Below are positions 44,779 through 54,773 of a DNA stretch of 64,000 nucleotides, piece after piece; within the stretch, counting starts at the first letter, position 1, and each line of letters begins with the position of its first letter. The notes below the pieces were generated by a model. The model was not told the origin of the DNA. It saw nothing but the letters and a program-made list of their open reading frames with translations, and ran no database searches. Source of the DNA: Sinanaerobacter chloroacetimidivorans (GTDB lineage: Bacteria > Bacillota > Clostridia > Peptostreptococcales > Anaerovoracaceae); contig NZ_JAGSND010000001.1 of the NCBI RefSeq assembly GCF_018128545.1, forward strand, positions 482,153 to 546,152. Reading direction: 5' to 3'. The translations under genes were made by a program, and so were the position numbers.

Positions 44779-46227
44779 TTAAAAATTAAAATAGATAAAG
44801 GGGTTGTAAGAGCCTTTTACCAAATAGGATAAGGCTACTAAAAACAATACCATAAGGCCCAGTGGATAGACCGTATTTATAATGCCGCTCACAAGCCTGT
44901 TTCCGGAATGAACCCTGGCTTCCGCCCATTTGATCAGTACATGATAGATCGGCATGGAAAACAGGATACCAAAAATTAGGAAATATTTATTCTCTGCGAG
45001 ATATACGGCAGTGTTTACATCCATGAATCGATTTCCGCTGAGGAGAAGCATGGAAGAAAGGTATGCGAAGGCATTACCGATGGTGGCTGCTCTAAATAAA
45101 ACCCAGCCTACGATTACCATAAATAAAGTATAGACTCTTTTCAAAATGGCAGCGCCGATATGTCCTTCCCCCAAGCTATCAAAGTGAAAGCTCTTTTCTG
45201 CTGCAATGAGAACAAAATACATGAGCCCCCAGCAGATAAAAGTCCAGTTTGCGCCATGCCACAGTCCGGTAAGGCCCCATACCACCAGCAAATTGAATAT
45301 CATCCTCCATTTTGAGGAAACACGGCTTCCTCCCATGGGAAAGTAAACATAGTCACGGAACCATGTTCCCAAAGAAATATGCCATCTTCGCCAGAATTCC
45401 GAAATAGACTTGGAGATATAAGGATAGTTGAAGTTTTCCAGGAATTCAAAGCCAAACATCTTGCCAAGTCCGATGGCCATGTCGGAATATCCGGAAAAAT
45501 CATAATAAATCTGTAACGTATAAGCGATCGCCCCAAGCCATGCAAAGGATACGGAGAGCTCATCGCCAGGCAAGGAAAAAGCCTTATCTGCAATAATTGC
45601 AAAATTATTAGCTAATAATACTTTTTTCCCAAAGCCGAAAAGGAAACGGCAGACACCCTGTGAAAAACCTTCCAGAGTTTCTTTTCGATTCATAATTTGT
45701 TTCGCAATGGTCTCATACCTTACAATAGGACCTGCTACCAGCTGCGGGAAAAAGGAAATATAGAGTCCCACGTTTAACGGATTTTTCTGAGCCTGCCCAT
45801 GCCCCCGATAAACGTCCAGCACGTAGGATATGGCTTGAAAGGTAAAAAATGAAATACCGATAGGCAGCATAATCACAGGAATCGGTAACTCGGTTCCAAA
45901 GAGCTTATTGATATTGTTTAACGTAAACATGAGATATTTGAACACAAAAATAATACTCAAATTGAATATTGCCATAAACGTAATAATCCATCGGCACCGC
46001 ATTTTATTTTCCCTGCTTCGGTCGATCCACAATCCAAAGATCCAATTGCCGATAATGGAGCCTACCAGGATTAAAACGAACCAGGGTTCTCCCCAGGCGT
46101 AAAATCCAAGGCTTGCAAGAAGTAAGAAAACGTTCTGTGCCTTTCGGCGGTTTCTTAACAAAGTATAATAAACAGCCAATACTGCCGGCAAAAAACATGA
46201 GATAAAAATTAAAGATGAAAAAAGCAT
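44779..46227 (-). CDS. MBOAT-family O-acyltransferase (AlgI/DltB-like)
   Basis: A 482-residue integral membrane protein with about eleven helices. Family blocks are VAGPIVRYETIAKQI, IYYDFSGYSDMAIGLGKMFG, PYISKSISEFWRRWHISLGTWFRDYVYFPMGGS (in parts), and the catalytic His in GLTGLWHGANWTFICWG. It would move an acyl group across the membrane for the DHHW partner encoded next. DltB is an alternative, but no dltA, dltC or dltD is nearby. The pair was inserted between pnp and ylxY, which adjoin each other in Bacillus. Confidence 0.92.
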   Translation of the reverse strand: MLFSSLIFISCFLPAVLAVYYTLLRNRRKAQNVFLLLASLGFYAWGEPWFVLILVGSIIGNWIFGLWIDRSRENKMRCRWIITFMAIFNLSIIFVFKYLMFTLNNINKLFGTELPIPVIMLPIGISFFTFQAISYVLDVYRGHGQAQKNPLNVGLYISFFPQLVAGPIVRYETIAKQIMNRKETLEGFSQGVCRFLFGFGKKVLLANNFAIIADKAFSLPGDELSVSFAWLGAIAYTLQIYYDFSGYSDMAIGLGKMFGFEFLENFNYPYISKSISEFWRRWHISLGTWFRDYVYFPMGGSRVSSKWRMIFNLLVVWGLTGLWHGANWTFICWGLMYFVLIAAEKSFHFDSLGEGHIGAAILKRVYTLFMVIVGWVLFRAATIGNAFAYLSSMLLLSGNRFMDVNTAVYLAENKYFLIFGILFSMPIYHVLIKWAEARVHSGNRLVSGIINTVYPLGLMVLFLVALSYLVKGSYNPFIYFNF

Positions 46228-46321
46228 GTCAGCATCTCCTTCGGCCTGTTGTTTTTGTCGGATTCGTCATTTTCACTCATAACCCGTCGAATATTGTATC
46301 ATAAATCCTGTGCTTTTGAAA

Positions 46322-46378
46322 GAACAAAAAGAACCGCATCAGGGTTGCCCTTCAAAGTACGAAGGATATCGATGCGGT
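46322..46378 (-). terminator. Terminator after pnp
   Basis: ACCGCATC and GATGCGGT form the outer stem of a longer hairpin and are followed on the minus strand by TCTTTTTGTTC. It separates pnp from the MBOAT gene. Confidence 0.75.
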
Positions 46379-46444
46379 ATTTCTTTTTTATTTTTATAAT
46401 ATTTTATTTCCTTTAATTTGATTTCATGAAGAAGGAAATCATCT

Positions 46445-48550
46445 TCAGCCTTCCAAAAGCTCTTTTCTGGAAAGATTGATTCTGTTCTGACTGTCGATCT
46501 CCGTTACTTTTACTTTCACGACATCTCCGATATTCATGACATCTTCAACCTTTTCCACTCTTTCCTTTGCCATCTTGGAAATGTGAAGCAGCCCTTCTTT
46601 TCCTGGAAGAATTTCAATAAAGGCTCCAAAGTTCATCAGTCTTGTGACTCTTCCTTCGTAAATTTCACCCACTTCTACTTCTTTTACAAGAAGTTCAATG
46701 GCTTTCACACCCTTCGCCGCTGATTCCATATCAGGTGCGGCGATATAGATAAGACCTTCATCATTGATGTCAATTTTAACACCGGTTTCACTGATAATTT
46801 TATTGATGGTCTTACCTCCAGGTCCGATAACCGTTCTGATCTTGTCAGGATCGATCTGCATGGAGATAATTCTTGGAGCATAAGGTGAAAGCTCTTTTCT
46901 AGGCTCGGAAATTTCCTCCAGCATTTTTTCCATGATAAACATTCTGCCATCATGTGCCTGAGTCAATGCATCCTGCAAAATCTTCCTTGATAAACCATGC
47001 ACCTTGATATCCATCTGAATTGCCGTAACACCCTTTGCCGTTCCGGCAACTTTGAAGTCCATATCTCCAAGGAAGTCTTCCATTCCCTGAATATCTGAAA
47101 GGATCGATATCTTGCTTGAACCGTCTTCTTCCACTCTTTCAATGAGACCCATAGCAATACCGGCAACAGGGGCTTTAATCGGTACCCCGGCATCCATCAG
47201 GGACAGCGTACTGCCGCATACGGAAGCCTGTGAGGTACTGCCGTTTGAAGATAATACTTCGGATACCACACGAATTGCATACGGGAATTCCTCAATGCTG
47301 GGCAATACAGGGATCAAAGCTCTTTCAGCCAGAGCGCCATGTCCGATTTCTCTTCTTCCCGGGCTTCTCATAGGCCTTGCTTCTCCTACGCTGTAAGGAG
47401 GAAAGTTATAGTGATGCATATATCGCTTTTCCACTTCTTCGCCGATGCCATCGATCGTTTGGGCTTCTCCCATTGGACCCACTGTGGTAACAGATAATAC
47501 CTGAGTTTGTCCTCTGGTAAAGAGTCCTGTACCGTGAGTTCTTGGCAGAATTCCTGTTTCACACCAAATCGGTCTGATTTCTGTACTTTTTCTGTTGTCA
47601 GGTCTGATTCCGTCATCCAGAATCATGCTTCTAACCTGCTCTTTTGTAATAGAATACAATACGGCAGCTATGTCTTTTGCATTATCAGGATAAATCTCTG
47701 CAAAATGCGCTTTCGCTTCTTTTTCTACCGCATCCATATTGTCAAGGCGCTCCTGTTTGTCATAGGTCTGAATTGCAGCCCTCATCTTCGCCGATGCATA
47801 TTCCTTTACAGCTGCCTCTATATCTTCCTGAACCTTATATAAGACAACCTCTCTTTTTGGCTTACCTACTTCGGCAACGACTTCCTCAATAAACTCAATC
47901 AGTTTTTTGATTTCCTCATGAGCAAACATGATGGCTTCCAAAATCACATCCTCAGGCACTTCATTGGCACCTGCTTCAACCATCATAATCGCTTCCTTCG
48001 TTCCGGATACCACTAAATGAAGGTCGCTGACCTCACGTTCAGCAAGGGTAGGATTTACCACAAATCTTCCATCTATTAAACCGATGAGTACAGATGCAGT
48101 TGGACCTTCAAAAGGAATATCTGATATGGAAAGAGCTACAGATGAGCCAATCATTCCGACGATTTCCGGCGAGCAGTCAGGATCAACGCACATAACCGTT
48201 GCAACTACCTGGACATCATTATAAAATCCTTTTGGAAATAGCGGACGAATGGGTCTGTCAATCAAGCGGGAACTCAAGATCGCCTTCTCGGAAGGTCTTC
48301 CCTCTCTTTTAATGAATCCCCCGGGGATTTTTCCCGCAGCATACATTCTTTCTTCATAATCTACACTAAGTGGAAAAAAGTCAATATCTGCTCTGGGTTC
48401 TGCTGATGCTGTTGCTGTTACATTTACAACAGTGTCTCCGTATTTCACCATAACAGCTCCGCCTGCCAGCTGACAAACCTTGCCGATTTCCAGTTGCAGT
48501 AATCTTCCACCAACTGCGGTTCTAAATATTCTGTAGTCTTCAAATCTCAT
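46445..48550 (-). CDS. pnp: Polyribonucleotide nucleotidyltransferase (PNPase)
   Basis: A 701-residue PNPase with two RNase PH domains (the second with [15 protein letters not shown] and the catalytic [11 protein letters not shown]sp region). A KH domain follows around residues 555-615 ([21 protein letters not shown]), then an S1 domain at the end ([20 protein letters not shown]). It degrades RNA 3'-5' using phosphate. Start ATG 48550 has AGGAGG nine bases upstream; a TTG two codons earlier is disregarded. Directly after rpsO, as in most bacteria, but with a strong terminator between them. Confidence 0.97.
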   Translation of the reverse strand: MRFEDYRIFRTAVGGRLLQLEIGKVCQLAGGAVMVKYGDTVVNVTATASAEPRADIDFFPLSVDYEERMYAAGKIPGGFIKREGRPSEKAILSSRLIDRPIRPLFPKGFYNDVQVVATVMCVDPDCSPEIVGMIGSSVALSISDIPFEGPTASVLIGLIDGRFVVNPTLAEREVSDLHLVVSGTKEAIMMVEAGANEVPEDVILEAIMFAHEEIKKLIEFIEEVVAEVGKPKREVVLYKVQEDIEAAVKEYASAKMRAAIQTYDKQERLDNMDAVEKEAKAHFAEIYPDNAKDIAAVLYSITKEQVRSMILDDGIRPDNRKSTEIRPIWCETGILPRTHGTGLFTRGQTQVLSVTTVGPMGEAQTIDGIGEEVEKRYMHHYNFPPYSVGEARPMRSPGRREIGHGALAERALIPVLPSIEEFPYAIRVVSEVLSSNGSTSQASVCGSTLSLMDAGVPIKAPVAGIAMGLIERVEEDGSSKISILSDIQGMEDFLGDMDFKVAGTAKGVTAIQMDIKVHGLSRKILQDALTQAHDGRMFIMEKMLEEISEPRKELSPYAPRIISMQIDPDKIRTVIGPGGKTINKIISETGVKIDINDEGLIYIAAPDMESAAKGVKAIELLVKEVEVGEIYEGRVTRLMNFGAFIEILPGKEGLLHISKMAKERVEKVEDVMNIGDVVKVKVTEIDSQNRINLSRKELLEG

Positions 48551-48645
48551 TAACAACTTCCTCCTGTTAATTTCCTCTTATTTAATCAGTTACCCTTATC
48601 TTGTCCTGCAAATGCAGAGTTATACCCGATTGATAACCCACCGGA

Positions 48646-48676
48646 TAAATAAAAGCGGGGAAGTCCCCCGCTTTTT
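48646..48676 (-). terminator. Terminator between rpsO and pnp
   Basis: AAAAGCGGGG pairs with CCCCGCTTTT around a short loop, with T-rich tail on the minus strand, 11 nt after the rpsO stop. Some readthrough into pnp would be expected. Confidence 0.85.
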
Positions 48677-48686
48677 ATTCTTTGAA

Positions 48687-48953
48687 TTATTTTCTTAATC
48701 CCAAACGAGCAATCAAGTTTCTGTATCGATCTAGATCCTTGTTCTTCAGGTAATTAAGAAGGTTTCTTCTCTGACCTACCATTTTTAAAAGGCCTCTTCT
48801 TGAGTGATGGTCTTTTTTATGGATTTTTAAGTGCTCATTCAAATCATTGATTCTGAAAGTAAGAATCGCAACCTGAACCTCAGGAGAACCTGTGTCTCCT
48901 TCTTTTGTTTTGTACTCGTTAATAATTTCTGCTTTTTTTGCCTGGTCAATCAT
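48687..48953 (-). CDS. rpsO: Ribosomal protein S15
   Basis: An 88-residue S15 of standard length with [21 protein letters not shown] and [21 protein letters not shown]. It binds 16S rRNA at a three-way junction and nucleates the small-subunit platform. The leader upstream folds into a similar junction and has its own promoter, pointing to autogenous control. It is normally next to ribF/truB; here the aromatic operon stands between. Confidence 0.98.
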   Translation of the reverse strand: MIDQAKKAEIINEYKTKEGDTGSPEVQVAILTFRINDLNEHLKIHKKDHHSRRGLLKMVGQRRNLLNYLKNKDLDRYRNLIARLGLRK

Positions 48954-48977
48954 TTTCTTATCTCCTTTTCTTCTTTC

Positions 48978-49026
48978 ACCTTTAGCCGTGTACTACGTCG
49001 GAGAGTCGTAGGGCTCAGCAAAAGGT
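48978..49026 (-). promoter_or_regulatory. rpsO leader, candidate S15 autoregulatory three-way junction
   Basis: In the untranslated leader, ACCTTT pairs with AAAGGT as the closing stem. Inside, CTACG pairs with CGTAG, and a GCTGAGC/GGC stem is possible. This three-stem layout, ending just before the ribosome site, matches what is known of S15-binding leaders in Firmicutes. No binding is shown. Confidence 0.55.
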
Positions 49027-49041
49027 AACTATTGACAATAC

Positions 49042-49070
49042 ATACTAACACATACGCCGATGCTTGTAAA
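49042..49070 (-). promoter_or_regulatory. Sigma-A promoter of rpsO
   Basis: Minus strand -35 TTTACA (49065-49070), 17-bp spacer, -10 TAGTAT (49042-49047), giving a leader of about 80 nt. A second TATAAT box lies further upstream near 49090. Confidence 0.7.
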
Positions 49071-49121
49071 GTCTTTTGTCACAGATATTATAGCCAATTT
49101 ACAAGAGTTCTAATCAAATTC

Positions 49122-50393
49122 TCAGCGTTGAACAGATTTCAAAGTTTCAAAGAAGCCCGGATAAGATATTTGAATACACTGAGGGTCCTTGATCCGGCTG
49201 CTTCCTTCCGCAGCAAGCGCCAGTACAGCCATGGACATGGCAATGCGGTGATCCTGATAGCTTTCAAATTCCGCACCGTGAATGGGGCAGCCCCCCCGGA
49301 TGATCATACCGTCTTCCGTGGTGGTCACGGACACCCCTGCTTTGGTCAATTCTGCCGCCATAGCTTCAATGCGGTTGGATTCCTTTACTTTCAACTCTTC
49401 GGCATCCTTGATCATGGTGGTCCCCTCGGCAAAGGCGGCGGCAACAGCAAGCACCGGCAGTTCGTCAATGAGTCTTGGAATCAAACTGCCGCCAATCTCC
49501 GTACCATGAAGCGAAGAAGATTTCACAAGAATATCTCCGGCCGGCTCTATGGTATTGCCATACATGGTAACTTCGATCTGACCGCCCATTGCCTGCAGCA
49601 CATCCAGAATTCCTGTTCTCGTTTCATTCAGTCCGACATTTTTGATCAGGATTTCCGAATTCGGAACGATCAATGCGGCAACCATGAAAAAGGCTGCGGA
49701 AGAGATATCTCCCGGTACAGTGAGATCGCAGGAATACAATTCCTCTGTTGGCTCTACCAGGATCCGGTTCTCCTGCGTGCTTACCTTTCCTCCAAAACCG
49801 TTGATCATCAGCTCCGTATGGTTCCTGGATGGTTTCGGCTCTGTAATCAGAGTCTTTCCGTCCGCATAAAGACCTGCTAAAATCAATGCCGATTTCAATT
49901 GTGCGCTGGCTACCGGCAGCGGATATTCAATTCCATGGAGCTGAGTACCTTCGATGGTAATAGGAGTATATCCGCCGTTGATTCCCGATATTTTGGCTCC
50001 CATTTTTATTAGGGGCTCGATAACACGGTTCATGGGCCGTTTCCGGATCGAAGCGTCTCCGTCCAGAACGCTTTGAAAGCGCTGAGGAGCGAGAAGCCCG
50101 CACAGCAGTCTGGTGGTGGTGCCGGAGTTGCCCGTATAAAGAAGCTCTTGGGGTTTTTTCAGGCCATGGAGCCCGTTTCCCCGGACTTTCACCTGATCTC
50201 CGCTGATACTGATCTCCGTACCCATTTTGCGGAAACAATCAATGGTAGATAAGCAGTCCTCCCCCATGAGAAAATTGTCTACAAGAGTGACGCCTTTTGC
50301 GATGGCTCCCATCATGACGGAACGATGGGAGATTGATTTATCCGATGCAGGGGTTATCTGACCCTGCAAGCCTTTTGATGCTCTAATTTCCAT
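49122..50393 (-). CDS. aroA: 3-phosphoshikimate 1-carboxyvinyltransferase (EPSP synthase)
   Basis: A 423-residue EPSP synthase with KSISHRSVMMGAIA near residue 20, LYTGNSGTTTRLLCGLLA near residue 85, SAQLKSALILAGLYADG, and LKVKESNRIEAMAAELTKAG. It joins shikimate-3-phosphate and PEP. Last gene of the aroF-aroB-aroC-pheA-aroA operon, 18 nt after pheA. Shikimate kinase and shikimate dehydrogenase are not in the operon. Confidence 0.96.
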   Translation of the reverse strand: MEIRASKGLQGQITPASDKSISHRSVMMGAIAKGVTLVDNFLMGEDCLSTIDCFRKMGTEISISGDQVKVRGNGLHGLKKPQELLYTGNSGTTTRLLCGLLAPQRFQSVLDGDASIRKRPMNRVIEPLIKMGAKISGINGGYTPITIEGTQLHGIEYPLPVASAQLKSALILAGLYADGKTLITEPKPSRNHTELMINGFGGKVSTQENRILVEPTEELYSCDLTVPGDISSAAFFMVAALIVPNSEILIKNVGLNETRTGILDVLQAMGGQIEVTMYGNTIEPAGDILVKSSSLHGTEIGGSLIPRLIDELPVLAVAAAFAEGTTMIKDAEELKVKESNRIEAMAAELTKAGVSVTTTEDGMIIRGGCPIHGAEFESYQDHRIAMSMAVLALAAEGSSRIKDPQCIQISYPGFFETLKSVQR

Positions 50394-50411
50394 GATTTTC
50401 TTTATCTCCTG

Positions 50412-51533
50412 TTACTGCTTGCTTTCGTAGCTTCCCAGTATTTTTACATAAGGGAGTTCCTCTGTCAGCTGATAAAAAAGCACCCGCATTCTTTCATCCT
50501 GAAGGTTCCCAGTAAAATCTACGTAAAATAAATATTCCCAGGCGTGCTTACCGTCCGGTCTGGAATGGATTTCGGTGAGATTGACACCGTAATCCCCGAA
50601 TATTCCGAGGACACTGGCAAGGCTTCCGCTTCTGTGGGAACAGGCAAAAACCAATGCGATTCTGTTGTGGTTAGGTCTAGAAATGAGATGCTTTGAAACA
50701 GCTACAAATTTTGTCGCATTTTCTTTATTGTGATTAATTCCTTCTATGAGGATGTTCAAGCCGTATCGCTTTGCCGCTGCTATGGAGCAGATAGCTCCTC
50801 TTCCCAGGTCATTCTCACGAAAAACATCCTGGGCCGCAACTGCCGTATTGCTGCTTACCTTAGCCGTAATCCCTCTGCTCTTTAAAAATTCCTTGCTTTG
50901 CAGAATGGCCTGGGGATGGGAATAGACTTCTTTGATATCTTCCAATGACGCCCCTTTGATTCCCGCAAGGCAATGTTCTACCTTTACGATATCACTGCAG
51001 TTAATGTAAAGATTGTATTTCAGAAGCAGATCATACACCTCGTAGACCCCTCCGGCCGTGGTGTTTTCCAGAGGAACGATGCCAATATCCGAGCTGCCCT
51101 CACTGACCTGGCTGAAAACATCCTCAAAGGTGGAAACAGCGGTATATTGACAGTTCGGGAACATGGAGCCCGCAGCCATTTCGGAATAGGAGCCCGGAAG
51201 CCCCTGATAGCAGACCTGCCTGACTGGCAATTCTTCCTTCTGACAGGCAATTTCAAAGGCAGCGCCAAGTATAATAGTCTTCTTATATTGATGGGTTCTG
51301 CTGACTTCCATCATCTTTTTGACAAAGGAGATATATTCCTGTTCCAATTCTTTGTCAAGCCCGGCAGTCAGCTGTCTGATCACCTGTTCTTCCCGCTCGG
51401 GTTTTAATATTTTGTCTTTGGTTCTGAATTTACTTTCCGCTACTCGTTCAGCTGCTTTCATCCGCCGCTGAAACAATTCTTTCATTTGTATATCTATTTC
51501 ATCAATTTCTTTTCTGATTTCATCCAGCGTCAT
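50412..51533 (-). CDS. pheA: Bifunctional chorismate mutase / prephenate dehydratase
   Basis: About 373 residues. The N-terminal AroQ chorismate mutase (about residues 1-90) begins LDEIRKEIDEIDIQMKELF. The dehydratase domain starts at VCYQGLPGSYSEMAAG near residue 108, with VPLENTTAGGVYEVYDLL. The C-terminal ACT domain has RSGSLASVLGIFGDYGVNLTEIHSRP (in parts), where phenylalanine would bind for feedback control. The ATG at 51533 has GGAGG at good spacing; the ATG two codons earlier (51539) is very close to it. Overlaps the aroC end. It commits chorismate to phenylalanine. Confidence 0.95.
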   Translation of the reverse strand: MTLDEIRKEIDEIDIQMKELFQRRMKAAERVAESKFRTKDKILKPEREEQVIRQLTAGLDKELEQEYISFVKKMMEVSRTHQYKKTIILGAAFEIACQKEELPVRQVCYQGLPGSYSEMAAGSMFPNCQYTAVSTFEDVFSQVSEGSSDIGIVPLENTTAGGVYEVYDLLLKYNLYINCSDIVKVEHCLAGIKGASLEDIKEVYSHPQAILQSKEFLKSRGITAKVSSNTAVAAQDVFRENDLGRGAICSIAAAKRYGLNILIEGINHNKENATKFVAVSKHLISRPNHNRIALVFACSHRSGSLASVLGIFGDYGVNLTEIHSRPDGKHAWEYLFYVDFTGNLQDERMRVLFYQLTEELPYVKILGSYESKQ

Positions 51534-52623
51534 AGCCATATGCCTCCAAATACAGATCCATCATTGCAACAGCTGCCGCAGCTTCAACTACAACCGGAGC
51601 CCTCAGCGCAATGCAGGGATCATGTCTTCCATGTATTTCCAAATTCTCTTCCAGCCCAGTTTTGATGTTCAAGGTGTCCTGCTTTCTTGAGATAGACGGG
51701 GTAGGCTTAAAAACCGTCTTGAACAGAATCGGCATACCCGTGGTGATGCCTCCTAAAATCCCGCCGTTGTAATTGGTTTTTGTTCCGATCTTTTGATCTT
51801 CCTGCAACATAAAGCAGTCGTTGACTTCGGAACCTTTCTTACCGGCAAAGTCAAATCCCAGGCCGAATTCGATCCCTTTGACAGCGGGTACACCGTATAA
51901 AAGAGAAGCAATCCTGCTTTCCACATTTTGAAACATGGGACTTCCGATGCCCTCTCCGGCACCGATGATGGCACATTCCACGATACCGCCGAGAGAATCC
52001 AGTTCCATTCTCGCCGAATCTACCTGCTCTATTATTTGAGGCAGAAGGGTTTCGTCAAGAAGCGGTACGGTTTCCCCTTGAAGTTTCTCCAGCTGTGCAG
52101 CTTTCACGGAGGTCGGGTCGAAAGGCAGATCCGCGATGGAACCCACCTGATACAGATGGGAGCCTATTGTAATCTTTCTGCTTTGTTTCAGAAAATCTTT
52201 GCATAAAGCACCGGCAAATACAAGAGGTGCCGTCAGCCTGCCCGAAAAGTGTCCGCCCCCCCGAATGTCGTTATAACCTCTGTATCTGAGCTGACCGGTA
52301 TAATCGCTGTGACCTGGCCTTGGTACGGTTCTCAGCCCTTCATAATCCTTGCTGTGCATATCCTGATTATAGATGGTGATGCAGATTGGTGCTCCGGTGG
52401 TGATCCCATCGTAAAAACCGGACAGAAGTTCCGGTAGGTCTTCCTCTTTTCTGCTGGTGGTAAGCTTGCTGGTTCCCGGCGCTCTTCTCTTCATTTCTCT
52501 TGAAATGAAGTTCATATCGGGACGAAAACCGGCAGGAAAACCATCAATTACAACGCCAATTGCCTTTCCATGGGATTCTCCGTATATTGATATTTTTAAT
52601 TGATTGCCCCAAGTGCTTCCCAT
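51520..52623 (-). CDS. aroC: Chorismate synthase
   Basis: A 367-residue enzyme with the signature GESHGKAIGVVIDGFPAG near residue 16, RPGHSDYTGQLRYRGYNDIRGGGHFSGRLTA (in parts), and GRHDPCIALRAPVVVEAAAA at the C-terminus. It uses reduced FMN to make chorismate from EPSP. ATG 52623 follows the aroB stop immediately; a GTG three codons upstream is less likely. The gene end overlaps pheA by 14-20 nt. Confidence 0.97.
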   Translation of the reverse strand: MGSTWGNQLKISIYGESHGKAIGVVIDGFPAGFRPDMNFISREMKRRAPGTSKLTTSRKEEDLPELLSGFYDGITTGAPICITIYNQDMHSKDYEGLRTVPRPGHSDYTGQLRYRGYNDIRGGGHFSGRLTAPLVFAGALCKDFLKQSRKITIGSHLYQVGSIADLPFDPTSVKAAQLEKLQGETVPLLDETLLPQIIEQVDSARMELDSLGGIVECAIIGAGEGIGSPMFQNVESRIASLLYGVPAVKGIEFGLGFDFAGKKGSEVNDCFMLQEDQKIGTKTNYNGGILGGITTGMPILFKTVFKPTPSISRKQDTLNIKTGLEENLEIHGRHDPCIALRAPVVVEAAAAVAMMDLYLEAYGYDAG

Positions 52624-52624
52624 C

Positions 52625-53701
52625 TTAATCACCTAACACTTTCATCATTTCTTTTAATTCTAATACAGGCATTTTTACCTGTCTGGTTTTTCCTGGCTCT
52701 TCAATGTGTATAAAATGAATGCAGTCACCCTGTTTTTTCTTATCAGTCAATAAAGCCCCGTATAAGTCCTTCCTGTTGTAGGGGATATCCGTCGGAAGGT
52801 CAAACTTCTTCAGAACGGCCGTCAGATTTTGCAACGTGCCTTTTTTTGTGATTTCGAAAGCTTCTCCCATTTTAACAGCTGCCACCATTCCGACAGCAAC
52901 TGCTTCCCCATGTGAAAACCGGGTAAAATCTCCCAGCATTTCAACGGCATGCCCGATGGTATGGCCAAAGTTCAATATTCTGCGAAGACCTTCTTCGGTC
53001 TCATCTTCTTCTACCACATGGATTTTAATTTTGACACATCTTGTGACGATCTCTTCCAGATTTCTCTGCAGTTCATCTGCTGACAGCAGTTCCAGAATTT
53101 CCGGGTCCCAGATACAGCCGTATTTAATGACTTCAGCCAATCCCGATGAAAAGATTTCCCGGGAAAGAGTGGATAGAACATTCATGTCTATGATTACTTT
53201 ATCAGGCTGGCGGAATGCCCCAACCAGATTTTTCCCTGTTGGCAAATCCACTCCGCATTTGCCGCCTACGGATGAATCCACCTGAGCCAGTAACGTTGTA
53301 GGGATCTGAATCAGATGTCGGATCCCCCTTAAGTACGTAGCAGCTGCAAACCCTGCAATATCTCCGATGACACCGCCTCCCAGGGCAATGATCATATCCT
53401 TCCTTCCAAGCTGATTTCTGCTCAGTGTTTCATAGATTTCAGATACCGTTTGCAGAGTCTTATATTCCTCACCGGCCGTTATGATATGACTGCATACTTC
53501 AAATCCCCGAGGTTCCCATTGCTCAGTAAGTACTTCCAGATAGACCGGTGCCACATTAGTATCGCTGATCATGCATATTTTCGATGGCTGATCCTCAGTT
53601 GACAAATCTGCAAGGCATAGGTCAGCAGCTTGCTGAAGCAGTCCTTTATCTATAAATATTCTCGATGTATTCCGGCTTCCATTCAGTATTAATTCTTTCA
53701 T
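52625..53701 (-). CDS. aroB: 3-dehydroquinate synthase
   Basis: A 358-residue AroB. NAD-binding GGGVIGDIAGFAAATYLRG lies near residue 107, followed by PTTLLAQVDSSVGGKCGVDLP, and the metal ligands in ILNFGHTIGHAVE (His) and FSHGEAVAVGMVAA (His). It makes 3-dehydroquinate from DAHP. It lies 58 nt after aroF and abuts aroC. No truncation. Confidence 0.96.
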   Translation of the reverse strand: MKELILNGSRNTSRIFIDKGLLQQAADLCLADLSTEDQPSKICMISDTNVAPVYLEVLTEQWEPRGFEVCSHIITAGEEYKTLQTVSEIYETLSRNQLGRKDMIIALGGGVIGDIAGFAAATYLRGIRHLIQIPTTLLAQVDSSVGGKCGVDLPTGKNLVGAFRQPDKVIIDMNVLSTLSREIFSSGLAEVIKYGCIWDPEILELLSADELQRNLEEIVTRCVKIKIHVVEEDETEEGLRRILNFGHTIGHAVEMLGDFTRFSHGEAVAVGMVAAVKMGEAFEITKKGTLQNLTAVLKKFDLPTDIPYNRKDLYGALLTDKKKQGDCIHFIHIEEPGKTRQVKMPVLELKEMMKVLGD

Positions 53702-53759
53702 CGATACCTCTTTTGTTCACAATCTCATTTATTTTCAATTCTATATTTTCAATATCTAA

Positions 53760-54773
53760 TTACAGTTCTCTGTCTACTACTTCGGCAATAGCCCCAATTT
53801 TCTTCATTGTACTGTTAAACATCTCGTAGGTTAAGCTTTGCGCCCCATCGCTTAAAGCATTCGGCGGATCATTGTGTACTTCAATCATCAATCCATCTGC
53901 TCCTGCTGCAATTGCTGCCATGGAAAGGGATTCCACCATCCAGGATTTTCCGGAAGCATGGGATGGATCTATGATGACCGGTAAATGACTCAATTTCTTA
54001 AGGGCTGGTATTGCACTGATGTCCAGCGTATTTCTGGTAAAGGTTTCGTTGGTACGAATCCCTCTTTCACATAATATCACATTTTCATTGCCGCCGCTCA
54101 AAATATATTCCGCAGACATGAGAAATTCTTCCAGAGTGTTTGAAAATCCACGCTTCAAGAGTACCGGAATTCTCGCTTTTCCAAGTTCAATGAGCAGTTC
54201 GAAATTTTGCATGTTTCTGGCACCCACCTGAAAGCAATCCACTTTTCCGATGAATTTTTCCACATGACCAGGGTTGGTAATCTCTGTAACAATGGGCAGC
54301 CCTGTTTCCGCTTTAGCAATATTAAGAAGATCCAGTCCCTCTGCTTTCAAGCCCTGGAAGGAATAAGGGGAGGATCTTGGTTTCCAGGCTCCTCCTCGGA
54401 TGATGGTTGCACCTGACTGCTTGATATGCTTTGCAATATCAATGATTTGCTCCTCTCCCTCCACAGAGCAGGGCCCTGCCATAACAACAATTTTTTTGCC
54501 TCCCACGGGTACTCCGCCTACGGTGACGATGGTATCTTCAGGATGCATTTTTCTGTTTGCCCTTTTATACGGTTCCTGTATCTTAATAATTTTATCTACA
54601 TGATCAGAAAGATAAGCGGAACTTGTGTCCACGGAGGAGGTATCCCCTACAAGACCCAAAACCGTCATCTGCGCTCCGACGATGGGACTCACCTCTACAT
54701 TGTATCGGCTGAGCCACCCCGCAATTTTGTTGATGTCCTCTTGTGAGGTTCCATTTTTTAATACGATAATCAT
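53760..54773 (-). CDS. aroF: 3-deoxy-7-phosphoheptulonate synthase (DAHP synthase, type I-beta)
   Basis: A 337-residue DAHP synthase with an N-terminal ferredoxin-like regulatory extension (residues about 1-70) typical of the Thermotoga/Clostridium type. The catalytic domain has MAGPCSVEGEEQI near residue 104, RGGAWKPRSSPYSFQG, LKRGFSNTLEEFL, and IIDPSHASGKSW. It condenses PEP and erythrose-4-phosphate, the first step to aromatic amino acids. First gene of the operon and directly behind a T-box leader, so it is controlled by tRNA charging. Confidence 0.96.
   Translation of the reverse strand: MIIVLKNGTSQEDINKIAGWLSRYNVEVSPIVGAQMTVLGLVGDTSSVDTSSAYLSDHVDKIIKIQEPYKRANRKMHPEDTIVTVGGVPVGGKKIVVMAGPCSVEGEEQIIDIAKHIKQSGATIIRGGAWKPRSSPYSFQGLKAEGLDLLNIAKAETGLPIVTEITNPGHVEKFIGKVDCFQVGARNMQNFELLIELGKARIPVLLKRGFSNTLEEFLMSAEYILSGGNENVILCERGIRTNETFTRNTLDISAIPALKKLSHLPVIIDPSHASGKSWMVESLSMAAIAAGADGLMIEVHNDPPNALSDGAQSLTYEMFNSTMKKIGAIAEVVDREL

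Noticed and set aside
44779..46227. DltB of a D-alanylation operon
   Set aside because: No dltA, dltC or dltD nearby; the partner is a DHHW/AlgJ-like protein.
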